Part shown: positions 1 through 4,709 of the stretch, one piece after another
How positions within the stretch are numbered: position 1 is the stretch's first letter
Layout of the letters: every line of letters starts with the position of its first letter
From: Acidobacteriota bacterium
GTDB taxonomy: Bacteria > Acidobacteriota > Vicinamibacteria > Vicinamibacterales > UBA2999
Assembly: GCA_947465645.1 (NCBI GenBank)
Contig: CANIBQ010000164.1
Location: 1 to 6,469, forward strand
Direction: 5' to 3'
Length of the DNA: 6,469 nt
Program-made: the position numbers and the translations under genes
Notes under the pieces: model-generated
What the model saw: the letters and a program-made list of their open reading frames with translations, nothing else
What the model was told of the DNA's origin: nothing
Databases searched by the model: none

Positions 1-35
1 CGATTGTTCAGACGGCCCAACGTAGGTTGGCCCGA

Positions 36-60
36 CGGTGTGACATCGGAGGTCACGCCG
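36..60. repeat. Small imperfect hairpin near the left edge
   Basis: CGGTGTGAC (36-44) pairs with GTCACGCCG (52-60) across a 7-nt loop, with a single G-T wobble position among nine pairs. No T-tract follows on either strand, so it is not a convincing intrinsic terminator. It may be another member of the dispersed palindromes seen elsewhere in the window, but its loop does not carry the TGAA/TTCA core. The rest of 1-213 contains no recognisable gene. Confidence 0.4.
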
Positions 61-76
61 ACCATGGCCGGGGTTG

Positions 77-105
77 ATCCTAGGAACTTACTACACGAAA
101 GTCAA
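77..105 (-). promoter_or_regulatory. Possible sigma70-type promoter firing leftward
   Basis: Read on the minus strand, TTGACT (105-100) is followed after exactly 17 nt by TAGGAT (82-77). These match 5/6 of the -35 and 4/6 of the -10 consensus. Transcription would start near position 70 and head off the left edge. The first minus-strand ATG (65-63) would have a leader of only about five bases, and the 21 codons that follow stay open to the edge without recognisable similarity. The target gene is therefore unknown and probably lies outside the window. This is a consensus match only. Confidence 0.35.
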
Positions 106-213
106 GCGAAAATGCGTTGGTGTGCTAATGATTTTATCGACTCAGCCGATCCAGTTGAGGCTTCTGCGACCCTGCAATGAGCCGTGGGCGCGCTTCCTGC
201 TACGTCTGGTCGC

Positions 214-1671
214 ATGACCACCCGCACGCAGTCGCTCTGGCACGCCACGCATCAGATTCGACGCTTTGGCCCGCTGACGCGCGGAATCACGGTCGACGTC
301 GCGGTCATCGGCGGAGGCATCAGTGGCCTGACGGCCGCGGTGCTTCTCGCGCGGGCGGGGCGGAGCGTCGCGCTCGTGGAGCGCGAGCATGTCGGCAGCG
401 GCGAAACCGGCCTGACGACGAGCCACCTGACCGAAGCGGTGGATGCCCGCTACCAGACCATCCGCAACGACTTCGGCGAAGACGCGGCGCGGCTGGTGGG
501 CCGGTCGAGCCGAGACGCGATCGATCGGATCGAGCAGTTCGTCGCTGAGCTGTCGATCGATTGCGGTTTCGAGCGCGTGCCTGGTTATCTGTATTCGGAA
601 CACCAGGAAGACGTGGCCGGGCTGGCGAGCGAGCTCGACGCCGCCGGCCGTGCCGGGTGCGCTGTCGAATGGACCGATGCCGTACCACTGCCGTTCACGA
701 CGGCAGGGGGAGTCTGCTGGCAGAACCAGGCGCAACTACATGCCTCGGCGTACCTCGCCTCACTTGTCGAGGAGGCCGTGGCGCGTGGCGTGCGGATCTT
801 CGACGAGACTCCGGCGACCGGCGTCGACGAGGCAGGCGCCGGCGGTCATCCGTGCCTGGTGCATACCAGCCGATTCGATGTCCGCGCGAAGGACGTGTTT
901 GTGGCCGCCAGCGTCCCGGTCAACAACCAGGTGCTGCTCCATACGAAGATCACTGCCTACCGGTCGTATGCGATCGCGCTGGATTTGAGTGGACTTGAGT
1001 CGGGCAGATTTGACCCTTCGACAGGCTCAGGGTCATCCCGAGCGACGTCGAGGGATGAAGATCTGCCGCCACAGGTGACGGGACTATTCTGGGACAGCGA
1101 CAGCCCCTACCACTACACGCGCTCGCAGGAGGTGGCCGGCCGCTGGTACCTCATCGTCGGCGGCGAGGATCATCGTACGGGCGTGGAGGCCGACACCGAT
1201 CGCCATTTTGATGCCCTTGCCACCTATGCCGAGGGCCACTTCGCCGCGCAGGCGATCCGGTACCGCTGGTCGGGGCAGATCATCGAACCGATCGACGGCC
1301 TGCCGTTCATCGGTCTCAATGCCGGATCGGGTCACGTCTACGTCGCTACCGGATACAGTGGCAACGGGATGACCTTCGGCACGCTCGCCGGCATGATCGT
1401 GACGGATCTGGTCCTTGGTCGCGACAACCCTTACGTGGCACTCTATGACGCGACCCGGGTCAAGCCGCTCGCCGCGGCGAGGGCAGTAGGCAAATCTGAA
1501 GATTTGCTCCACAGGTTGTCCACGTGGGCACAGGTTGTCCACGTGGACACAGGTTGTCCGCGTGGGGGCCGCCTTCAGGCGGCCCGTTCCACCGCCAGCG
1601 CCACACCGTTCCCGCCACCGAGGCACAGCGTCGCGATCCCGCGCGTCGCCTTGCGCCGCTGCATGGCGTAG
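214..1671 (+). CDS. FAD-dependent oxidoreductase (glycine/D-amino-acid oxidase-like), altered C-terminus
   Basis: This is a DAO/COG0665-type flavoprotein that would oxidise an amine or amino-acid-like substrate; the substrate cannot be told. With the ATG at 214 it has 485 residues. The Rossmann dinucleotide motif GGGISG is at residues 33-38, with the ribose-binding acidic residue E56. Family hallmarks follow: GGEDHRTG (316-323), PIDGLPFIG (359-367) and [13 protein letters not shown] (374-386). A GTG at 184 would add ten unremarkable residues; ATG 214 fits the usual short lead before the FAD motif. Neither start has a clear ribosome binding site. Residues ~264-285 are encoded by a palindromic insert. 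From about residue 426 the frame runs through repeats and then antisense through the last 97 bases of the thiolase gene, so the native C-terminus appears lost or replaced. Homologues usually continue with a helix and sometimes a Rieske domain, absent here. It may still be functional, since the catalytic fold up to ~420 looks intact. Confidence 0.85.
   Translation: MTTRTQSLWHATHQIRRFGPLTRGITVDVAVIGGGISGLTAAVLLARAGRSVALVEREHVGSGETGLTTSHLTEAVDARYQTIRNDFGEDAARLVGRSSRDAIDRIEQFVAELSIDCGFERVPGYLYSEHQEDVAGLASELDAAGRAGCAVEWTDAVPLPFTTAGGVCWQNQAQLHASAYLASLVEEAVARGVRIFDETPATGVDEAGAGGHPCLVHTSRFDVRAKDVFVAASVPVNNQVLLHTKITAYRSYAIALDLSGLESGRFDPSTGSGSSRATSRDEDLPPQVTGLFWDSDSPYHYTRSQEVAGRWYLIVGGEDHRTGVEADTDRHFDALATYAEGHFAAQAIRYRWSGQIIEPIDGLPFIGLNAGSGHVYVATGYSGNGMTFGTLAGMIVTDLVLGRDNPYVALYDATRVKPLAAARAVGKSEDLLHRLSTWAQVVHVDTGCPRGGRLQAARSTASATPFPPPRHSVAIPRVALRRCMA
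1003..1067. repeat. 65-bp palindromic element inserted in-frame in the oxidoreductase gene
   Basis: The ends are an exact inverted pair, GGCAGAT (1003-1009) and ATCTGCC (1061-1067). The interior continues as an imperfect palindrome, with a CCCTTCGAC-type left half and a GTCGAGGGA-type right half. The whole can fold into one long hairpin. It has no stop codon in the gene's frame and spans about 22 codons. It encodes a Ser/Gly/Asp/Arg-rich stretch between a region reading YAIALDLSG and the conserved [14 protein letters not shown]. Phrases such as GGTCATCCCGAGCGA resemble widely dispersed intergenic repeats of environmental bacteria (from memory, not checked). Just upstream, 981-1000 is a 10-bp near-perfect tandem duplication. 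Confidence 0.7.
1490..1507. repeat. TGAA-loop palindrome, AT-rich stem
   Basis: GCAAATC (1490-1496), TGAA (1497-1500) and GATTTGC (1501-1507) form a perfect 7-bp stem with a TGAA tetraloop. It marks the point where the upstream oxidoreductase stops resembling its family. The same loop with different stems recurs at 1566-1585, 3783-3802 and 3841-3860. Confidence 0.65.
1511..1567. repeat. Three tandem copies of a 19-bp unit
   Basis: The unit is ACAGGTTGTCCACGTGGAC. Copies are at 1511-1529, 1530-1548 and 1549-1567, differing at only a few bases. Copy 2 contains the perfect 14-bp palindrome TGTCCACGTGGACA (1536-1549). Because 19 is not a multiple of three, the oxidoreductase frame reads each copy differently, which argues that this stretch was not selected as protein. 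It sits between the convergent oxidoreductase and thiolase genes. Confidence 0.8.
1566..1585. repeat. TTCA/TGAA-loop GC palindrome at the end of the thiolase gene
   Basis: GGGCCGCC (1566-1573), TTCA (1574-1577) and GGCGGCCC (1578-1585) form a perfect 8-bp stem. On the minus strand the loop reads TGAA, and its TGA is the thiolase stop codon. The flanks (CGTGGG before, CGTT after) resemble those of the hairpins at 3781-3862. It could slow transcription between the convergent genes, but there is no T-tract, so a terminator is not called. Confidence 0.7.
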
Positions 1672-2756
1672 AGGAGCGTGGTCAGCACGCGGGCGCCGCT
1701 GGCGCCGATCGGATGCCCCAGAGCCACCGCGCCGCCGTGCACGTTGACTTTCTTCGGATCGATCCCGAGCTGCTGCAGCACCGCGACTGCCTGTACTGAG
1801 AACGCCTCATTGAGCTCGAAGAGGTCGACATCCTCGAGCTTCCAGCCGACCTTCTGCACGACCTTGCGGACCGCCTCCACCGGCGTCATCAGCACGTACT
1901 TGGGTGCCAGCCCGCTGGTCGCCTGCCCGGCGATACGGGCCATCGGTGTCAGGTTGAGCTGTGCCGCCCGCCGGGCCGACATCACGACGAGCGCCGCGGC
2001 GCCGTCGTTGACCGGTGGCGCGTTGCCCGCCGTCACGCTGCCGTCGGCGCGAAAGGCCGGCCGGAGCTTGGCCAGGCCCGCCGCCGTCGTGTCGGCGCGA
2101 ATCGATTCATCGCGATCGATGACGAGCGGCGTGCCCCCCTTCTGCGCCACTTCGACCGGCAGCATCTCGTCGCGGAAGAACCCGGCATCGCTGGCCGCCG
2201 CCGCCCGGCGATGGCTGTCGGCCGCGTAGACGTCCTGCTGCTCCCGGCTGATCGCATACTCGGTCGCGATCGTTTCTCCGGCATGTCCCATATGGCATTG
2301 CTCGAAGGCGCACCACAGGCCGTCGTTGATCATCGAATCGACGACCTCGGCGTTGCCCATGCGAAGACCTTCACGCACGCGCGGCAGAAGATAGGGCGCA
2401 TTGCTCATCGACTCCATGCCGCCGGCGACGGCGATCTCGATGTCGCCGGCAGCAATCCCCTGGGCCGCCAGCATCACGGCCTTCAACCCGGAGCCGCAGA
2501 CCTTGTTGATGGCCAGCGCGGCGACCTGGTCGGCGAGCCCGCCGCGCAGGGCCGCCTGCCGTGCCGGCGCCTGGCCGAGGCCGGCCGACACGACATTGCC
2601 GAGGATGCACTCCTCGACGCTCGCCGGGTCGATCCCGGCGCGCCGCACCGCCTCGCGCACGGCCAGCGCCCCGAGGTCGGTGGCGGAGAAGGACTTGAGG
2701 CCGCCGAGAAACCTGCCGGTCGGCGTGCGGACCGCGGACACAATGACGGAATCCAT
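1575..2756 (-). CDS. Acetyl-CoA acetyltransferase (thiolase II)
   Basis: This is a full-length 393-residue thiolase. It would interconvert two acetyl-CoA and acetoacetyl-CoA + CoA, feeding ketone-body, polyhydroxyalkanoate or isoprenoid routes, or the last step of fatty-acid breakdown. The acyl-accepting cysteine is C87 in NKVCGSG. The NEAFS motif is at 316-320, the catalytic histidine H348 lies in [14 protein letters not shown], and the second cysteine C378 lies in CLGGGNG. The [11 protein letters not shown] segment (112-122) and NDGAAA (250-255) are also typical. The ATG at 2756 gives the normal [16 protein letters not shown] beginning, with a G-rich GGGGG run just upstream. It follows the DUF721 gene by 45 nt on the same strand and is probably co-transcribed with it. 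Its final codons and TGA stop lie inside a dispersed palindrome. Length and motifs cannot separate a biosynthetic acetoacetyl-CoA thiolase (AtoB/PhaA type) from a broader beta-ketothiolase. Confidence 0.95.
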   Translation of the reverse strand: MDSVIVSAVRTPTGRFLGGLKSFSATDLGALAVREAVRRAGIDPASVEECILGNVVSAGLGQAPARQAALRGGLADQVAALAINKVCGSGLKAVMLAAQGIAAGDIEIAVAGGMESMSNAPYLLPRVREGLRMGNAEVVDSMINDGLWCAFEQCHMGHAGETIATEYAISREQQDVYAADSHRRAAAASDAGFFRDEMLPVEVAQKGGTPLVIDRDESIRADTTAAGLAKLRPAFRADGSVTAGNAPPVNDGAAALVVMSARRAAQLNLTPMARIAGQATSGLAPKYVLMTPVEAVRKVVQKVGWKLEDVDLFELNEAFSVQAVAVLQQLGIDPKKVNVHGGAVALGHPIGASGARVLTTLLYAMQRRKATRGIATLCLGGGNGVALAVERAA

Positions 2757-2801
2757 GCCCCCATGTTAACCACCCGTCGCTGTCGCCGTGCCGGTTCTCT
2801 T

Positions 2802-3086
2802 TCAGGCGGGTCTGACGTCGATGTAGCGGACCACGCCCGATCCGAGGAGCGCGTCGAGTCGCGACCTGATCAGCGCCGCCGAGCGCTCGACCTCCCGCTG
2901 CCACTGCGCGCCCTGCGCACGCACCCGCAACACCTCGCCATCCAGCTCGATCGTCGTCGCCCGGTCGACACCCGGGCCGACCGCCTGCCGCCAGGCAAAC
3001 GCCACCTTCTCAGGGGTGAGCGGCGCCTTGCTCAGCACTTCCGCCAGGGCGCGTGACAGGAAGTCGTTGACCGGAACCATCGCCAT
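2802..3086 (-). CDS. DUF721 / DciA-like protein
   Basis: This is a short protein of 94 residues if it starts at the ATG at 3086. The DUF721 pattern is visible: AWRQAVGPGVDRAT (31-44), then a strand-rich DGEVLRVRAQGAQWQREVE (49-67), and the ending LLGSGVVRYIDVR. The family includes DciA, which loads the replicative helicase DnaB in bacteria lacking DnaC/DnaI; many members are uncharacterised. This one is little more than the domain, with no long N-terminal extension, so a DciA role is inferred. A start at 3134 would add 16 residues encoded mainly by a dispersed repeat (FVYFVVK) and is unlikely. ATG 3080 is also possible. The ribosome binding site is weak. The gene is divergent from maf and upstream of the thiolase. 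Confidence 0.8.
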   Translation of the reverse strand: MAMVPVNDFLSRALAEVLSKAPLTPEKVAFAWRQAVGPGVDRATTIELDGEVLRVRAQGAQWQREVERSAALIRSRLDALLGSGVVRYIDVRPA

Positions 3087-3101
3087 GGCGTTGGCGATCT
3101 T

Positions 3102-3201
3102 AACCACGAAATACACGAAAGGATCGAAATACACGAAAGACGACCCTTCTAGTACATGATCCGATTTCGTGAATTTCGATCGTTTCGTGCATTTCGTGGT
3201 T
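3102..3201. repeat. 39-bp inverted repeat filling the divergent DUF721-maf gap
   Basis: The left arm (3102-3140) begins AACCACGAAATACACGAAA. The right arm (3163-3201) ends TTTCGTGCATTTCGTGGTT. Reverse-complemented, they agree at roughly 34 of 39 positions, around a 22-nt spacer (3141-3162). Each arm is built of repeated CACGAAA/TTTCGTG words. The arms stop 15 nt before the DUF721 start and 8 nt before the maf GTG, so any promoters for the two genes must lie in or overlap the repeat. Similar ACCACGAAA-type sequences are remembered as dispersed repeats in diverse bacterial genomes (not checked). Confidence 0.85.
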
Positions 3202-3209
3202 CATCGTCG

Positions 3210-3767
3210 GTGACGATCGTTCTTGCGTCGGCGTCGCCGCGGCGGGCTGATCTGCTCAGGGCCGCTGGTATCGAGTTCGAGGTGATCGCGGCGGATATCG
3301 ACGAACGCGTTCTGGCGGGCGAGTCGCCTGAGGCCTACGTCAGGCGGCTGGCTGAGGAGAAGGCGAAGGCGGTTGCGCCGCGCGCGGGTGGGCGGCCGGT
3401 GCTGGCGGCGGACACGGTGGTCGTCATCGACGGCGCCATTCTTGGCAAGCCGGCTGACGCGGCTGATGCGCGTCGCATGCTGCAGCTCCTGTCGGGACGC
3501 AGTCACGCGGTGTTGACGGCCGTCTGCCTGAACAGCGTCAGCCGCGTGGAGATTACTGCCGTCGAGTTTGATCGGTTGAGCCCGGACGAGATCGACTGGT
3601 ACGTGGCAAGCGGGGAGCCGATGGACAAGGCAGGCGCGTACGCGATTCAAGGGCTGGCGTCCCGGTTTGTGATCTCCATCACCGGGTCCTATTCGAACGT
3701 GGTGGGCCTCCCGGTCCACGTCGTCTCGCGGATGGTGAAGGATCGTGACGATTATGTTCGGCGGTAA
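3210..3767 (+). CDS. maf: Maf-family nucleoside triphosphate pyrophosphatase
   Basis: This cytoplasmic house-cleaning enzyme hydrolyses nucleoside triphosphates to monophosphate and pyrophosphate. The sequence favours the dTTP/UTP-type (YhdE-like) group because of [10 protein letters not shown]. With the GTG at 3210 it has 185 residues and begins [16 protein letters not shown], exactly where Maf proteins normally begin. SASPRR (7-12), [20 protein letters not shown] (32-51), the probable catalytic Asp of AADTVV (D68), LGKP (78-81), [10 protein letters not shown] (139-148) and the C-terminal [10 protein letters not shown] are all present. An upstream ATG at 3156 would add 18 residues ([16 protein letters not shown]) that simply translate the right arm of the inverted repeat, so it is rejected. 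No good ribosome binding site precedes the GTG; the repeat occupies that space. The gene stands alone, followed after 13 nt by a palindromic repeat. Confidence 0.93.
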   Translation: MTIVLASASPRRADLLRAAGIEFEVIAADIDERVLAGESPEAYVRRLAEEKAKAVAPRAGGRPVLAADTVVVIDGAILGKPADAADARRMLQLLSGRSHAVLTAVCLNSVSRVEITAVEFDRLSPDEIDWYVASGEPMDKAGAYAIQGLASRFVISITGSYSNVVGLPVHVVSRMVKDRDDYVRR

Positions 3768-3780
3768 CTGGTTTCGAATT

Positions 3781-3862
3781 TCGGGCCGGCTGAAGCCGGC
3801 CCCCACGTCGCACGGGCCGGCCCCGCATCGTAGTGCGTAGGGGCCGGCTTCAGCCGGCCCGA
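3781..3862. repeat. BIME-like pair of inverted GC palindromes downstream of maf
   Basis: Two hairpins face each other. GGGCCGGC-TGAA-GCCGGCCC (3783-3802) and GGGCCGGC-TTCA-GCCGGCCC (3841-3860) are each perfect 8-bp stems. The outer arms 3781-3807 and 3836-3862 are inverted copies with one mismatch. The interior holds CGCAC (3809-3813) against GTGCG (3833-3837) and a loopless GGGCCGGCCC (3814-3823). The design resembles the paired REP units called BIMEs in enterobacteria. It starts just after the maf stop and may protect or end that transcript. Confidence 0.8.
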
Positions 3863-3870
3863 GCCCGTCG

Positions 3871-3990
3871 ATGCGCTTCATCCGAAGACGTCTCATGTGG
3901 GTCGCCATCTGCTGGATGGCGGGCCAGCTATCGACACTGGTTGCGCCGCCGGTGGCGCTGTGGATGGGAACGGCGGGTGGCTCGGCGCCG
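3871..3990 (+). pseudogene. Possible N-terminal fragment of a small membrane or exported protein
   Basis: From the ATG at 3871 the frame reads a basic start (MRFIRRRLM) and then a hydrophobic run rich in W, V, L and A to about residue 34. This looks like a signal peptide or membrane anchor, with strong third-position GC. Beyond roughly 3990 the same frame becomes Arg/Ser-rich and loses protein-like character, while a different frame carries the receptor tail. It therefore looks like the start of a gene cut off by a deletion joining it to the next fragment. There is no ribosome binding site and no recognised family. An alternative frame across this stretch (with DGNGGWLGAGAFFSPPIDPTD, 3963-4025) is also readable, so the coding frame is uncertain. 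Confidence 0.25.
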
Positions 3991-4012
3991 GAGCGTTCTT
4001 CAGCCCGCCGAT

Positions 4013-4186
4013 CGATCCGACGGACCTGTCGAAGCGTTCAACCTGACGAACCGACGAAACAATCTGGCGCGGAACACGAACTTCGGGGCCGGAACCTATC
4101 CGACCAGCCCTTCGGCCACCTTCAGCCAGATCACCGCGACTGGGGAGCCCCGGACGCTCCAGATGGCCCTCCGCCTGCGCTTCTGA
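4013..4186 (+). pseudogene. C-terminal remnant of a TonB-dependent receptor
   Basis: In one frame the stretch reads VEAFNLTNRRNNLARNTNFG, then a segment including ITATGEPRTLQMALRLRF and a TGA stop. This is the typical end of Oar-like/TonB-dependent outer-membrane receptors, where FNLTNR, an NTNFG segment, a G-x-PR turn and a last beta strand ending in phenylalanine (the BAM recognition signal) are recurrent. Only about 55 residues of a protein usually near 1000 are present. Upstream, the frame has no receptor sequence, and neighbouring frames change character near 4025. It is therefore a stranded 3' fragment left by deletion or recombination, with no usable start. Confidence 0.72.
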
Positions 4187-4198
4187 AGGGGAAGTCCT

Positions 4199-4230
4199 CA
4201 TCCCCCTATTCCCTGTCCCCCTTCCCCCTG
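4199..4230 (+). repeat. Pyrimidine-rich low-complexity tract
   Basis: A run of C-rich words (TCCCCCTATTCCC and similar) lies between the receptor remnant and the ccmE promoter. No coding or folding potential was seen. It may be a decayed simple repeat. Confidence 0.5.
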
Positions 4231-4241
4231 GTTCTTGCCCT

Positions 4242-4270
4242 TTGACCTGCGCATAGCGCCGCGCTATCCT
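4242..4270 (+). promoter_or_regulatory. Sigma70-type promoter of the ccmEF operon
   Basis: TTGACC (4242-4247) and TATCCT (4265-4270) are separated by exactly 17 nt. They match 5/6 and 4/6 of the housekeeping consensus. Transcription would begin near 4277. That gives a leader of about 16 nt containing GGAAG (4279-4283) nine bases before the ccmE ATG. The placement at the head of the operon, after a region of gene debris, makes it credible. No operator was recognised. Confidence 0.6.
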
Positions 4271-4292
4271 GAGGCATCGGAAGTCCTTACAT

Positions 4293-4709
4293 ATGAGCCA
4301 CAAAGCAGCAAAGCTCGGCATTACCAGCCTGGTGCTCGCCCTCGCCTTCGGCGGCCTCATGTACACGACCCTCAGCGAGGGCACCGAGTACTACAAGCAC
4401 GTGGATGAAGTGATGGCGAACCCGGACGCGTGGCAGGGCAAGCGCCTGCAGCTCCACGGCTTCGTCCAGGGCCAGCCGGGACGCAAGCGCGACTCCCTCG
4501 AATACCAGTTCGACGTCCATCAGAACGGCAAGGTCATTCGCGCCTACTACACCGGCATCGTCCCCGACACGTTCAAGGCTGACGCCGAGGTCGTGCTCAA
4601 AGGACGCCTCGCGCCGGACGGTACCTTCCTGGTGGAGAAGGACGGCGTGATGGCGAAGTGCCCGTCAAAGTACGAACCCAAGGCGCAGCTCGGCACGCCC
4701 GGGGTCTAG
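4293..4709 (+). CDS. ccmE: Cytochrome c maturation heme chaperone CcmE, CxxxY type
   Basis: CcmE holds heme covalently on the periplasmic side of the inner membrane and passes it to CcmF for attachment to apocytochrome c. This protein has 138 residues, a little shorter than the E. coli one. It has a single N-terminal membrane anchor (about 8-27, KLGITSLVLALAFGGLMYTT), then an OB-fold beta domain with VDEVMANPDAWQGKRLQLHG (37-56) and YYTGIVPDTFKADAEVVLKG. The heme-binding site near the C-terminus reads AKCPSKYEP, with C123 where classical CcmE has the heme-linked histidine and Y127 conserved. CxxxY CcmE proteins are known from archaea and some Desulfovibrio, so this is a recognised variant rather than a mutation. 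The start is supported by GGAAG nine bases upstream. ccmF follows without a gap (TAG then ATG), which suggests translational coupling. The usual ccmA-D genes are not upstream. Confidence 0.93.
   Translation: MSHKAAKLGITSLVLALAFGGLMYTTLSEGTEYYKHVDEVMANPDAWQGKRLQLHGFVQGQPGRKRDSLEYQFDVHQNGKVIRAYYTGIVPDTFKADAEVVLKGRLAPDGTFLVEKDGVMAKCPSKYEPKAQLGTPGV

Noticed and set aside
1..65. Start of a minus-strand gene (ATG at 65, MVGVTSDVTPSGQPTLG)
   Set aside because: Only 21 codons are visible, there is no ribosome binding site, and much of it overlaps a hairpin. It is not enough to call a gene.
1511..1567. DnaA boxes or a replication origin in the TTGTCCACG repeats
   Set aside because: Each copy differs from the TTATCCACA consensus at two positions, there is no AT-rich unwinding region, and no dnaA or dnaN is nearby. 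The DUF721 gene alone does not imply an origin.
1511..1567. CRISPR array
   Set aside because: The units are directly adjacent with no spacers, only 19 bp long, and there are no cas genes.
1566..1585. Rho-independent terminator between the convergent genes
   Set aside because: The stem is strong but no T-tract follows on either strand.
1084..1626. Minus-strand open frame opposite the 3' part of the oxidoreductase gene
   Set aside because: It mirrors the high third-position GC of the true gene and has no family motif. The plus frame carries clear flavoprotein motifs.
2211..3056. Plus-strand open frame opposite the thiolase and DUF721 genes
   Set aside because: It spans two unrelated minus-strand genes and their gap, is Arg/His/Gly-rich and shows no domain.
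3156..3209. N-terminal extension of Maf from the ATG at 3156
   Set aside because: The 18 extra residues are a direct translation of the inverted-repeat arm, and Maf proteins begin at the [10 protein letters not shown] segment.
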